Below are positions 42,258-50,809 of a DNA stretch of 64,000 bases, in pieces. Under the pieces are notes generated by a model. That model was given only the letters and a program-made list of their open reading frames with translations. It ran no database searches and was not told where the DNA came from. Location of the stretch: contig NZ_JACJKB010000007.1 of the NCBI RefSeq assembly GCF_016900375.1, forward strand, positions 1 through 64,000. Direction: 5' to 3'. This DNA comes from Collinsella tanakaei. GTDB lineage: Bacteria > Actinomycetota > Coriobacteriia > Coriobacteriales > Coriobacteriaceae. The position numbers and the translations under genes are program-made. The first letter of the stretch is position 1. Each line of letters starts with the position of its first letter.

Positions 42258-43322
42258 CTAGTCGATCATCGCGCGCTCGAGCGGGGCGAGCGCCACGCGC
42301 GCGTCCCACGCGGGAATGCGCTTCTCGGTCTTCCACGTCTGGAAATACCAGCCTGCCGCATCGGCAAAGCTTGCGAGCTCGCTCGAGATGAACACACGCT
42401 CGTAGGCATCGCGACCCTCGGGCGTCACCGTCGAGCTCGAGAGAACCGCCGCGGCAGACCACTCGCCGATAAGCACGGGGAACCCGCAGGAGCGAGCCGT
42501 CTTGATGAGCGAGCGGTTGCGAGCCACGGCCTGCGAGATACCCTGCGGCGACGTGATGTCGATGGCGCGGTCGTCACGGTAGTGGTACAGATGCAGGTCC
42601 ATGTAGACGTTTTGGTACTTGTCGCCGCTCATGAAGCGCTTCCACAACTCGGGATGGCCCGATGCGGAGAACACGACGAGCTTGTCGTCGTCCATATGCG
42701 CGCGAATCAGCTCGTAGGCATCGCGGTAGAAATTGCGCAGGTAGTGGCTGGGAATGCCCTCGGTCATATTGAAGAGACCCCGACGGACGCTCATGATCGG
42801 AGAATCGAGCAGCTCGATGCCGAGCAGCCCCTCGCGCGAGCCGTAGCGCTCGGCGAGCCTGTCGAGCACATCCAGCGCCACCGCGCGACCGTTGGTGCTG
42901 GAATGCCAGTCGGCCGCAGACTCGGGCGTCGTAGCGCTCTCGTTGGAATCGCCTTGGCCGCCCGGCACCGTCGCCAAGTCGAGCAGCACCGTCATGTGGT
43001 ACTTCTCCGCCCACTCGATGGCGCGATCGACATAGTCCACCACGGGGATGTAGGCGAGCGAGTCTCCCTGCGAGCCGAACACGTACCAGGGAACAGGCAG
43101 GCGAACCGAGTTGAATCCGATGGCCGACATACGGCTGAAGTCGAATTCGGTGATAAACGTCTCGTAGTGCTGACGCAGGCGCTCGTTGTACACCGCCGAG
43201 CCGAGCGCCTGCTGGAGCTCGACCTCGTTGGAGGCGCCGGTCGCCGCAAACAGCGAGGGCGTGACCCAGGGCTCAGGGATGAACCATCCGGAAAGATTGA
43301 CGCCGCGGATTCTCTCTGCCAT
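42258..43322 (-). CDS. GH5-fold glucanase-like protein lacking catalytic residues
   Basis: This 354-residue protein has the fold signature of family 5 exo-beta-1,3-glucanases: GVNLSGWFIPEPWVTPSLF, GFNSVRLPVPWYVFG, LGIELL, DLHLYHYRD and LIGEWSAA. The nucleophile Glu (about 287, GEWS) and the conserved Arg74 remain. The acid/base motif NEP is replaced by DSP (173-175), and the LDLHGAPG motif reads LDLATVPGG, losing its His. There is no signal peptide or anchor, so it would be cytoplasmic. It may be a carbohydrate-binding pseudo-enzyme or an enzyme with altered chemistry. The start follows GAGGTGG; rsmI is coupled downstream. Confidence 0.8.
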   Translation of the reverse strand: MAERIRGVNLSGWFIPEPWVTPSLFAATGASNEVELQQALGSAVYNERLRQHYETFITEFDFSRMSAIGFNSVRLPVPWYVFGSQGDSLAYIPVVDYVDRAIEWAEKYHMTVLLDLATVPGGQGDSNESATTPESAADWHSSTNGRAVALDVLDRLAERYGSREGLLGIELLDSPIMSVRRGLFNMTEGIPSHYLRNFYRDAYELIRAHMDDDKLVVFSASGHPELWKRFMSGDKYQNVYMDLHLYHYRDDRAIDITSPQGISQAVARNRSLIKTARSCGFPVLIGEWSAAAVLSSSTVTPEGRDAYERVFISSELASFADAAGWYFQTWKTEKRIPAWDARVALAPLERAMID

Positions 43323-43348
43323 GACGAACCACCTCGCAAAGCGAAAAT

Positions 43349-43377
43349 GAAAGTTTGGGGCCTGTCCCCAAACTTTC
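43349..43377. repeat. Perfect palindrome GAAAGTTTGGGG-N5-CCCCAAACTTTC
   Basis: It has 12-bp arms around CCTGT, and lies 27 bp before the start of the GH5-like gene and just after the tRNA-Phe terminator. It is nearly identical to the palindrome at 36208-36236, so it is a dispersed REP-like motif rather than a gene-specific operator. Confidence 0.75.
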
Positions 43378-43383
43378 AAGAAT

Positions 43384-43415
43384 GAAAAAGCGCCCGACGG
43401 AATCCGCCGGACGCT
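43384..43415 (-). terminator. Terminator of tRNA-Phe
   Basis: On the minus strand AGCGTCCGGCGG pairs with CCGTCGGGCGCT, followed by TTTTTC. It is 12 bp beyond the tRNA CCA end. Confidence 0.85.
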
Positions 43416-43429
43416 CATCAATCAAATGG

Positions 43430-43502
<73 letters not shown>

Positions 43503-43532
43503 ACAAGGCCTGTCGCGAACGACAGCTCGTTA

Positions 43533-43560
43533 AATATACCAAAATCAAAACTGGGGTCAA
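43533..43560 (-). promoter_or_regulatory. Promoter of tRNA-Phe
   Basis: On the minus strand TTGACC (-35, 43555-43560) and TATATT (-10, 43533-43538) are separated by 16 bp in AT-rich sequence, about 30 bp before the tRNA 5-prime end. It is the clearest vegetative promoter in the window. Confidence 0.75.
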
Positions 43561-43607
43561 GCATGTTTTTCACTCTTTTTGGAAATCTTGGAGACGCGAG
43601 GCGCCCC

Positions 43608-43940
43608 TCAGGTATCCGCAATGCGCTCTAGCACGGCAAACGCCCCTCGGCAGCGCAGGAATCTCCACGGGCCCACCGAGCGATGCTCCTCGAGCACGCA
43701 TCCCGAAGCATCGATGAAGGCGATGTCGAACGCCTGGCTCATGAAGCACGTATGGACCGCTTCGCACGAAGGAAACGCCAAAGCCACCGGGTCGGGCCCC
43801 GACACGTCACGCGCCAGAGGCCCGACGATGCCCAGCAGGCGGTCGCGAAAGCTCGATGCTATGGCAAGCCGAGCCGGAAGCCAACCGAGCTGCTGCAGCG
43901 CCGCCGCATACGCCGCGCTTTCCCCGCGAACAGGACTCAT
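43608..43940 (-). CDS. DUF192-family protein of the tad locus
   Basis: This 110-residue protein is of the DUF192 family: HTCFMSQAFDIAFIDASGCVLEEHRSVGPWRF corresponds to the family core (M-x-F-x-ID-x-x-F-D, then PWR), and it ends with AFAVLERIADT. It overlaps the TadE-like gene by 4 bp (ATGA) and is the last gene of the tad operon. DUF192 proteins often accompany actinobacterial pilus genes; their function is not known. It has no signal peptide. Confidence 0.75.
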   Translation of the reverse strand: MSPVRGESAAYAAALQQLGWLPARLAIASSFRDRLLGIVGPLARDVSGPDPVALAFPSCEAVHTCFMSQAFDIAFIDASGCVLEEHRSVGPWRFLRCRGAFAVLERIADT

Positions 43941-44398
43941 ACGATCACCCCCGGGCGCCACGGATCGACGGCAACCGCGCGCTCGTGAGTGAGCGCAAGC
44001 GGAGCGCCGATCGGAACGCCTGCGATGGAAATCCCGGTCGGCCACGGCGCATAGCGCATCGTGCAGCGATACGTACGCGGGCTGACGATAAGCGTCAGAA
44101 TCGTCGTGGAGGGGTCCTCTTCCTGCTCGCACACGACCTCGATCTCGACCTCGTAGCCCTCCATGGCTTCGCGCAGCTGGGCGGCGATGACATCGGCCGC
44201 GCCCTCCTTCCCGTCCCCCGCAGGAGACACGCCGTGCGCGATCACGATATCGGGCGCCACCCGGTCGAAGCGCGCGACGGCTGAGGTGAACACCATCACG
44301 TTATAGACGATGATCGCGAGCACGATAAGCACCGGGGCGACGATTGCCATCTCCACCGTCGCCTGGGCTGTCCCTTCGCGCATCAGATGTGCCACCAT
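43937..44398 (-). CDS. TadE-like pilus protein
   Basis: This 153-residue protein has the TadE-type N-terminus (GTAQATVEMAIVAPVLIVLAIIVYNVMVF): a Gly/Ala-rich stretch, a Glu five residues in, then one membrane helix, followed by an extracellular domain of about 115 residues. TadE proteins are minor pseudopilins processed by the prepilin peptidase and needed for Flp pilus assembly. It lies 13 bp after the TadG-like gene and overlaps the DUF192 gene. Confidence 0.82.
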   Translation of the reverse strand: MVAHLMREGTAQATVEMAIVAPVLIVLAIIVYNVMVFTSAVARFDRVAPDIVIAHGVSPAGDGKEGAADVIAAQLREAMEGYEVEIEVVCEQEEDPSTTILTLIVSPRTYRCTMRYAPWPTGISIAGVPIGAPLALTHERAVAVDPWRPGVIV

Positions 44399-44411
44399 AG
44401 GCCACTCCCCT

Positions 44412-46514
44412 CTAGCCGACCGCGCCGAGAAGATCGCTCACCTTGATCGTGAGCGGAATGGGTTCCCCGAACGGAATCGGAATCTCGGCGATCGTGAATT
44501 CAGCCTGGCTCACGCGTTCCACGAGTCCATAGCCGACCGCCTCCATGATGTCCGCAGGGTCGGTGCTGCTTATAGGCACGCGGCGCAAGAGCTCCTGGGC
44601 AGATCCGAGACCTTCGGCACTCGCATGCGCGAGCACGTTCGCAGTGTCCGTGAGCACCGGCTTGTGGAGGCTCATGTCCACGGGTTCCAAGCCGAGCGTC
44701 TCGACGGCACTCGAGATCATGCCGCCGAGCAGATCGGCGAGGGGCCCGGCGCCTACCGACTCCATGCTCGAAAGCATGCCGTCCGTGAGCGACGACAGCC
44801 CATCTGCCAGATTTCCGTAGCCCACCAGCAGCTTTCCCCAGAGATCCAGAACGCTTCCGAGCAGAGGCACGACCACGCCCCCCGACGATTTGCTCTTGAG
44901 CGACGAAAAGAAACTCGAGAGCACGTTGTTTTCGTACGTCGCCCGATCGGTCGCGAGCACCGCTGCCGAAATGGCGCCGCGAACACCCAGGTCGGCCCCA
45001 TCGGAAAAGGAGGTCTCGAGCTCCTCGGGCGTAGAGATATCGCTCGACACGGCGAGCGCCAGGCACCCGTAACGACCAGGCGGCGCGATACGGGGCCTTC
45101 CTGACTTGAGCATGTTGAGCGCCGTCTCGAACACACCGCCTGCATCCTCCGCCTCGCCCTCGGCTTCGCGCTCGGCTGCGATCTCGTCGTTGCGACGGTC
45201 CACGTAATCGTTGAGCGCAAGGGTGAACTCGCGCAGGTGATACTCGAACCCGTTGTTGATCGACGTCGAGGCGGCGGGCGTCCTGCCAACATCGCCGACG
45301 CTGAACTTGCAGACATCGCACTCGCGCACCGTGCCCACGTCCTCGTCTTTGAGCGACACCTTGCGCGCAGCGTCGCCGGTAGCGCCCGGGCAATCCGAGG
45401 CGTAATGGATCGTCAGCCCCTCGGGCTCCACCGTCGACGGCCATACCATATCGGTGTAGAGCGTCGTGCGCTTGACCTCGGCGGTATTGCGCGGAAGCAG
45501 CGGCACCGTCGAGGTCACGCGATCGCCGGTGTCGTCGATATGCGCCGCGACGAGCCTGTCGTAGGCGTAGCGGTAGAACACCTTGCGCGCCGCCGAATCG
45601 GCACAGGATTCCGCGTCGTCGCGCTCGGGGCGCTCGTTCTCGTACCGCCAGCGATAGTATGCGCGAGCCCGGTCGAGGCCGACCTGCGGCTTCCAGGTCA
45701 AACTCGAGGTGTAGTCGGGGTTCTCCACCGCCGAAAGCCCGGTAAGGCTCGAAGCGCGCTCCTGCATGTTCCGCCCTGCACGCCCGCAGTCGGCACGCCA
45801 TGCGCGCTCCTTTGCCTCGGCGGTCTTCTCGCGGACCTCCTCGAGCTCATCGGCAGCCTCCTCGAGATCCTCGTGGGCCTCCTCGATCTCGTCGGTATCC
45901 ACCTCCTTGCCTTCGAGCGCCGGGAACTCCGAGGCCGACTTCGCAGGTATCGGCAGCGCGACACCGGTAAAGGAAACCTGCTCGCCCGACTGCGCCGAAC
46001 AGATGCGCATGCCGTTCGCGCCCGCCAGAAACGGCAGGGCCTTCTCGAGCGCCTGAAGGCCCTTCGACGCCGTCTTGGCAAACGAGTTGCGCGCCTTGAG
46101 CATATCCGTACCCGTCTTGATGATCTTGGGGGCGCTCCAACGCGCACCGGGAATGAACACCGTGACGAGACCTGCGCCCGACACGATGAGCCCGGCAAAG
46201 CCCAAGCTCGCGATGCAGGCGTCCACCACCGTCGCCGCCGTGTAGTACGAGGAGATCACGTTCGCCCCCGCCAGCGCGGCGGAATCGGCGCTCACCTGTA
46301 CGTCGCCGGCGCGCGCCATGCTCCACACCACCGTGACGGATGTGAACGTGAGCGCGAGAACCACAAGGATGGTCACGGCGGCGGCAAGCGTGGTGTACGC
46401 CCCGTCTTCAATGAACAGGTCGATACCCCAACGCGCGCCGCGGACATCGACCTCATTCCCAGGTGGACACCCAGGAGTCGTAATCCCCTTCGAGCCAACT
46501 CGGTCTTCCCTCAT
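44412..46514 (-). CDS. Large TadG-like pilus-associated protein
   Basis: This 700-residue protein has one membrane helix near the N-terminus (about 42-66, TLAAAVTILVVLALTFTSV), followed by VQVSADSAALAGANV, the TadG/Tad-domain signature. A Glu-rich coiled-coil segment lies at about 205-245. The rest is a large extracellular region of low recognisable homology containing several Cys pairs (CADSA, CPGA, CDVC). It probably anchors the pilus or contacts the surface. GGAGG 6 bp before ATG 46514 sets the start, which overlaps the upstream TadE-like gene by 62 bp. Confidence 0.78.
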   Translation of the reverse strand: MREDRVGSKGITTPGCPPGNEVDVRGARWGIDLFIEDGAYTTLAAAVTILVVLALTFTSVTVVWSMARAGDVQVSADSAALAGANVISSYYTAATVVDACIASLGFAGLIVSGAGLVTVFIPGARWSAPKIIKTGTDMLKARNSFAKTASKGLQALEKALPFLAGANGMRICSAQSGEQVSFTGVALPIPAKSASEFPALEGKEVDTDEIEEAHEDLEEAADELEEVREKTAEAKERAWRADCGRAGRNMQERASSLTGLSAVENPDYTSSLTWKPQVGLDRARAYYRWRYENERPERDDAESCADSAARKVFYRYAYDRLVAAHIDDTGDRVTSTVPLLPRNTAEVKRTTLYTDMVWPSTVEPEGLTIHYASDCPGATGDAARKVSLKDEDVGTVRECDVCKFSVGDVGRTPAASTSINNGFEYHLREFTLALNDYVDRRNDEIAAEREAEGEAEDAGGVFETALNMLKSGRPRIAPPGRYGCLALAVSSDISTPEELETSFSDGADLGVRGAISAAVLATDRATYENNVLSSFFSSLKSKSSGGVVVPLLGSVLDLWGKLLVGYGNLADGLSSLTDGMLSSMESVGAGPLADLLGGMISSAVETLGLEPVDMSLHKPVLTDTANVLAHASAEGLGSAQELLRRVPISSTDPADIMEAVGYGLVERVSQAEFTIAEIPIPFGEPIPLTIKVSDLLGAVG

Positions 46515-46974
46515 ATGCAACCTCCACCTTCAGCTCGACATCACCATGGGCATTGGTCTTTCCGAACGCGCCCACGAACGCCCCGAGCACCGGCAGGGGC
46601 CGCACCGCTCCGGAAACGCTCACGCTGACAGCGCTTCCCGACTCCGCAGCGCCCACGAGCTCGATATCCCATGACAAAGGTCCGCCCGCATGGAAGATCT
46701 CCACGTCGGGCACCGCGGCCAGCCGGCGCAGCGCGAATGCCTTGAGCGACGCCTTGCTCTCGGCCTCGCTCGTGATCATGAGGCGCGCCGTCTCGGCGGC
46801 TGCAGACTCCATGACGCCGCGCGTGTACAGGATGCAGACGGGCTGCAGCGCCAGAAGCATGAGGATGAGGAAGCTCGGCAGCAGCACCGCCGCCTCGACG
46901 GTCGCCTGCGCGCGGCGCTCGCGCAGGACGTCAATACAGGATGATGTCCAGGATTCCCGTGCCCTCGAACCCAT
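46453..46974 (-). CDS. TadE-like minor pseudopilin
   Basis: This 173-residue protein has the TadE core RRAQATVEAAVLLPSFLILM and one membrane helix, then an extracellular domain containing SAAAETARLMI. It belongs to the tad operon between the small pilin-like gene and the TadG-like gene. The start is uncertain: ATG 46974 lies inside the preceding gene (44-bp overlap) with a weak ribosome site, but no other start codon is available before the conserved helix. Confidence 0.75.
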   Translation of the reverse strand: MGSRARESWTSSCIDVLRERRAQATVEAAVLLPSFLILMLLALQPVCILYTRGVMESAAAETARLMITSEAESKASLKAFALRRLAAVPDVEIFHAGGPLSWDIELVGAAESGSAVSVSVSGAVRPLPVLGAFVGAFGKTNAHGDVELKVEVAYEGRPSWLEGDYDSWVSTWE

Positions 46975-47185
46975 GCGAGGCGGCCTGCTCGACCAGGGCG
47001 GAAAGCGTTCCGTCCTCGCCCGCACGCCAAAGAAGGGCGAGTGCGCCCACGATGGCCATGAGGGCCATGATCGTGAGCGCATACTCCAACGTTCCCTGCG
47101 CGGCCTCCTCGCCAGGCGAGAAACCGCACGTGAGAGGCGCCGAGCAAGACCGGCGAAAGCGCATCGTAGGCCGTCTCGTTCGCAT
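46931..47185 (-). CDS. Second Flp-like small pilin
   Basis: This 84-residue protein has a basic leader, then AAQGTLEYALTIMALMAIVG, a prepilin-type junction with Glu and Tyr at positions 5 and 6 followed by a hydrophobic helix, as in Flp pilins. It is a candidate minor pilin. GGAGG lies 9 bp before ATG 47185 and overlaps the end of the preceding gene region. Confidence 0.72.
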   Translation of the reverse strand: MRTRRPTMRFRRSCSAPLTCGFSPGEEAAQGTLEYALTIMALMAIVGALALLWRAGEDGTLSALVEQAASHGFEGTGILDIILY

Positions 47186-47189
47186 CCGG

Positions 47190-47699
47190 TCATTCCTCCT
47201 CCCCCTCCCCTCCGGTCATGCGCGCGATCCGGACAACCGTCTCGCTCGCATCGTCGGAGGTGGTCACGTAGATGATGTCGACCCAGCCGCGCGTGTCCAA
47301 AACGATCGCTCCCCATACGTTTCCCTTGATATCGAGAAATCCGCTCGTCTCGAGCACGGCGGTCGATTGGGTCGCGTAGGATCGCAACACCTCGGAGGCG
47401 GGGTCGACCAGATCGCCCTCCTCTTCCCAAATCACTCCGCCAACACCGGATTCGGCATCGGAGGATGAGGATTCCAGGTCGTCGAGGAAGCTTTCGCCCG
47501 ATGACGAAACGGTGCCGGAGCCCAGGGAGCGCATGCCCTCGCGCATCGCGTCGCCCGCTCGCTCCAGCACCGTCTCGCCCGTATGATCGGCCGCGCCGTC
47601 CTGATCCGCGACCCACATCAAGGCGAACAGGGCCACGACAACGCACAGCGCGCACGCCGCGTACGCGACCCATCTCGTACGCGGGCCCTTCTCGCTCAC
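47190..47699 (-). CDS. Single-span membrane protein of the tad locus
   Basis: This 169-residue protein has one N-terminal membrane helix (about 10-30, VAYAACALCVVVALFALMWV), a Ser/Glu-rich extracellular stalk, and a C-terminal domain (about 105-169) rich in beta strands (GAIVLDTRGWVDIIYVTT). I recognise no family. It starts at GTG overlapping the flp stop by 4 bp, so it is coupled to pilin synthesis and probably belongs to the pilus apparatus. Confidence 0.7.
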   Translation of the reverse strand: MSEKGPRTRWVAYAACALCVVVALFALMWVADQDGAADHTGETVLERAGDAMREGMRSLGSGTVSSSGESFLDDLESSSSDAESGVGGVIWEEEGDLVDPASEVLRSYATQSTAVLETSGFLDIKGNVWGAIVLDTRGWVDIIYVTTSDDASETVVRIARMTGGEGEEE

Positions 47700-47917
47700 A
47701 GCTGGTCGAAACCGTTTACGATTTCATCCCACAGGGTTTGGATTTTGCCCCTGAACGCCACGATAGCCAGGATGGCGATGACCACGAGCACGCCGACGAG
47801 GATGGCGTACTCGGTGGTCCCCTGACCCGACTCCTCGCGAAGCAGGGATCGTGCTTGCTGGGCGCTCTTACGAATGCCTACCAAGAGCTTTGCAGACAGC
47901 AGGTTGATAGCGTTCAT
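47696..47917 (-). CDS. flp: Flp-family type IVb major pilin
   Basis: This 73-residue prepilin has the leader MNAINLLSAKLLVGIRKSAQ, then ESG|QGTTEYAILVGVLVVIAIL, the Flp processing site (Gly at -1, Glu +5, Tyr +6) followed by the hydrophobic assembly helix. It would polymerise into the Tad/Flp pilus used for surface adherence. A very strong ribosome site (AAAGGAG) agrees with high expression of the major subunit. Confidence 0.92.
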   Translation of the reverse strand: MNAINLLSAKLLVGIRKSAQQARSLLREESGQGTTEYAILVGVLVVIAILAIVAFRGKIQTLWDEIVNGFDQL

Positions 47918-47930
47918 GCGAACACTCCTT

Positions 47931-48539
47931 TCAAATCATCCCGCTTGCAGCGAGCAGCGGGCCAACGATGGATAGAAGCAGCGCGGGCAGGATAAGCGTG
48001 CCCGTGGGGATGAGCATCTTGACCGGAGCGCGCTCGATCTCGCGCTCGACGGCGGCGCGGTGGGCCGCGCGCATCTCGGTGCCCTGATGGGCAAGCGTCT
48101 CGGAAAGCGGCGCGCCGAGCGCATGAGCCTGACCGACCGCGGAGGCGAACGACTCGAGCTGGCGCACGCGCAGATCGCGAGCGGCGGCCATCAGACTCTC
48201 TTCGCGGCCCTCCATACCCATCTGCCAGCCAAGCCGCGCCTGAAGCATGCGCCCGGCGAGCCTTCCCGTCCCCTGCTCGCAATACAGTCCGAGCGCGGCA
48301 TCGAACGAAAGGCCCGCAGAAAGGCCGAGGCGTATGACGTCGACCATCTCCGACACCTGACCCAAGCTCACGGGCTCTCCGCCGCCGCGCGAACCGGCGA
48401 GCCTCCCGACGACCTGCTCGAACCCGCCGTACAGCTTTCGCGCATCCCGCAGGAGCGCCGAGCGATCCCGCGAGCTGAACCCCGCCATCAGCCAAACGCA
48501 CCACGCCGCCGAACAACCCGCAAGCACGACCGACCCCAT
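47931..48539 (-). CDS. tadC: Tad pilus assembly protein TadC
   Basis: This 202-residue inner-membrane protein has the type II secretion F domain: VDVIRLGLSAGLSFDAALGLYC, AHALGAPLSETLAHQG, and a final membrane segment (KMLIPTGTLILPALLLSIVGPL). It forms the platform of the pilus motor with TadB. It is somewhat shorter than typical TadC (about 300 residues), with only a short N-terminal part. GAGAGGG precedes the start. Confidence 0.88.
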   Translation of the reverse strand: MGSVVLAGCSAAWCVWLMAGFSSRDRSALLRDARKLYGGFEQVVGRLAGSRGGGEPVSLGQVSEMVDVIRLGLSAGLSFDAALGLYCEQGTGRLAGRMLQARLGWQMGMEGREESLMAAARDLRVRQLESFASAVGQAHALGAPLSETLAHQGTEMRAAHRAAVEREIERAPVKMLIPTGTLILPALLLSIVGPLLAASGMI

Positions 48540-48551
48540 AAAACCGCCCTC

Positions 48552-49493
48552 TCACAACGACACATCCATGATCTTGCGGATGAACACCCAGGCAACGGCG
48601 TTCAGGGCAAACGCGATGCCGAGCGATGCTGCCCCCGTCACCGTAGCCAGCCCCGCACGAAAATCGCTGGAAAGCAGCGAGAGCGCCACCGATAACGCGA
48701 TGGGCATGGCGGCAACCATGCGAGCCGACATGCGTGCCTGCGACGTCTTCACGTCCAGCCGGCGGCGCAGCTCGATGCGCTCGCCCACCATGGCCGCGGC
48801 CTCGGCAAGCAGGTCCTTGAGCGGCGCGCCGGTCCGCTGGGAGACCTTGAGGGCGAGCACGACGAGTTCCAGACCCGGAGCCCGTAGGCGCGTGAGCATG
48901 GCATCGAGCGCCTCGTGGGCGGGAACGCCGCAGCTGATGGCAAACGACACGCGCATGAACTCCGATTTGATGGGCTCGCGGGAATGCGCGCCCACGTAGC
49001 GCATGGCCTGAGGGAGCGAGTGGCCCGACCCGAGCGAAACGGCAAGCGACCCGAACGCCTCGGGCATGGCCTGCTCGAGCTCGCGCGATTCGTTTTTGCG
49101 CCGACGCGCTGCGAGCAGCATCAACGCAACAGGAGGGGCAACCAGCCCGATAGCAGCCCCGAGGGGCGAAAGCGACACCACCGCCCCAAACACGCCGCCG
49201 GCGAGGCAGGCCAGCGCGAGCACGCCGAGCAGCGTCGCCGCGTCGGCATCTGCAAGCGGACACGAGCCGCCTACGCTGATGCGCTGAAGCTGCACCATCA
49301 TGCCAGAGTCCGCCCGCAGGCGAATACCGATTTGCCGCAGCGCGCATCCCAGGCTATACACCGGAGCGAACGAACCTGCCGAAGCGGCGCGCTCCGCGCG
49401 AACGGCCCTCGAGAGCCCGTCTTCCCCGCGAGCGGGCAGCGCGATACAAAGCACCACGAGCGCCCCTATGCAGAAGGGCATGATGATCTCCAT
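48552..49493 (-). CDS. tadB: Tad pilus assembly protein TadB
   Basis: This 313-residue membrane protein has about four helices and a T2SS F domain containing AMPEAFGSLAVSLGSGHSLPQ and SQRTGAPLKDLLAEAA. It is the platform partner of TadC. AAGGAGG, located inside the end of tadA, precedes the start; the genes overlap by 28 bp. Confidence 0.9.
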   Translation of the reverse strand: MEIIMPFCIGALVVLCIALPARGEDGLSRAVRAERAASAGSFAPVYSLGCALRQIGIRLRADSGMMVQLQRISVGGSCPLADADAATLLGVLALACLAGGVFGAVVSLSPLGAAIGLVAPPVALMLLAARRRKNESRELEQAMPEAFGSLAVSLGSGHSLPQAMRYVGAHSREPIKSEFMRVSFAISCGVPAHEALDAMLTRLRAPGLELVVLALKVSQRTGAPLKDLLAEAAAMVGERIELRRRLDVKTSQARMSARMVAAMPIALSVALSLLSSDFRAGLATVTGAASLGIAFALNAVAWVFIRKIMDVSL

Positions 49494-50809
49494 CGCTCCA
49501 CCTCCTTAGCGTCCAGAGCTCCCGAGCGAAGGCCCTCCGCGATGAACGGGGGCTCGCGCACGAGATCCCAGGTGCGCGATGCGGCATCGAAGGTCACGTA
49601 ATCGGTGAGCTCCACGCCTCCCGTTGCGCCGCGCGATACGCCCGTGAACGACGATACGAAGCGGCTGCCACCGGCCGTGCGCATAGACATGACGATGCCG
49701 TCGAGCGCCATGGCGATCTGCTCCTCAATCAGGTCGCCGGGCAGGTCGATGCCGTAACGCGCCAGCAGGGTGAGACGCACCACCGCCTCGCGGGCGCTGC
49801 CCGCATGCAGCGTGGTGAGCGAGCCATCGTGACCGGTGCTCATGGCCTGCAGCATGTCGATGCATTCCGCCCCGCGAACCTCGCCGACCACGATGCGATC
49901 GGGACGCATGCGAAGGGCGTTCGTCACGAGGTCGCGGATGCTCACGGCACCCTCGCCCTCGATGGACGCCTCGCGGGCCTCGAGGCGGACCACATGGGGG
50001 TGCCGCGAGAACTTGAGCTCAGCGGAATCCTCGATGGTGACGATTCGTTCGCCGAGCGCGATCTCGCACGACAGGGCGTTGAGCAGCGTCGTCTTGCCCG
50101 AACCCGTACCGCCCGCAACGGCAAGGTCCTGCCTGAGCGACACCGCATACGACAGCAGCTGCGCATACCATTCGGGAAGCGACCCGTATTCGACCAGCTG
50201 GTCGAGGGTGCTGATGCGGTCGGAGAACTTTCGAATCGTGAGCGCCGGACCGTCGATCGCGATGGGCGGAATCACCGCGTTCACGCGATAGCCGCTCGGC
50301 AGTCGGGCGTTCACCAGCGGGCTCCGCTCGTCCACGCGCCTTCCGAGCGGCGAGATGATCCGGTCGATAATGACGCGGATCTGGTCGTCGCTCTCGAAGA
50401 CATCCGGCATGGAATGGAGCGTGCCGCCCTGCTCGTAGAAGGCCGATACGCATCCGTTGACCATGATCTCGCTCACCGAGTCGTCATCGAGCAGCGGCTG
50501 AAGCGGTCCCAGACCGACGACATCGTCGAGGATGTCGTTCACCACGCGCTGACGGTCTGCCGCGGTAAGCCCCTCCACCCCACTCGTGTTGAGCACTGCC
50601 TCCACGATCGGTCGGAGCTCCTCGCGCGAGCGCGCAGGATCGGATGCGGTCGCCATGCGGGCAACCTCAGCGAAACCGACACGCTCCATCATCTCGCGCT
50701 TGACATCGCGCCGCACCGACCGGAGGCGCTCCTCGTCGGCCTGCTCGGCATCCCAATCCAGCTCGTCATCAAAGCGCTCGGCGGTCCTCACGCGTTCGAG
50801 TACGCTCAT
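49466..50809 (-). CDS. tadA: Tad pilus ATPase TadA (CpaF)
   Basis: This 447-residue secretion ATPase powers pilus extension and possibly retraction. Walker A is GGTGSGKTTLLNAL; the Asp box region is TIEDSAEL; Walker B with His box is DRIVVGEVRGAECIDMLQAM and LTTLHAGS. The N-terminal domain (about 1-130) matches CpaF. The start ATG overlaps the tadZ stop (ATGA). Confidence 0.94.
   Translation of the reverse strand: MSVLERVRTAERFDDELDWDAEQADEERLRSVRRDVKREMMERVGFAEVARMATASDPARSREELRPIVEAVLNTSGVEGLTAADRQRVVNDILDDVVGLGPLQPLLDDDSVSEIMVNGCVSAFYEQGGTLHSMPDVFESDDQIRVIIDRIISPLGRRVDERSPLVNARLPSGYRVNAVIPPIAIDGPALTIRKFSDRISTLDQLVEYGSLPEWYAQLLSYAVSLRQDLAVAGGTGSGKTTLLNALSCEIALGERIVTIEDSAELKFSRHPHVVRLEAREASIEGEGAVSIRDLVTNALRMRPDRIVVGEVRGAECIDMLQAMSTGHDGSLTTLHAGSAREAVVRLTLLARYGIDLPGDLIEEQIAMALDGIVMSMRTAGGSRFVSSFTGVSRGATGGVELTDYVTFDAASRTWDLVREPPFIAEGLRSGALDAKEVERWRSSCPSA

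Noticed and set aside
42258-43421. Longer start of the GH5-like gene at 43421
   Set aside because: It would translate the perfect palindrome at 43349-43377 and lacks a ribosome site; the family begins at the 43322 start.
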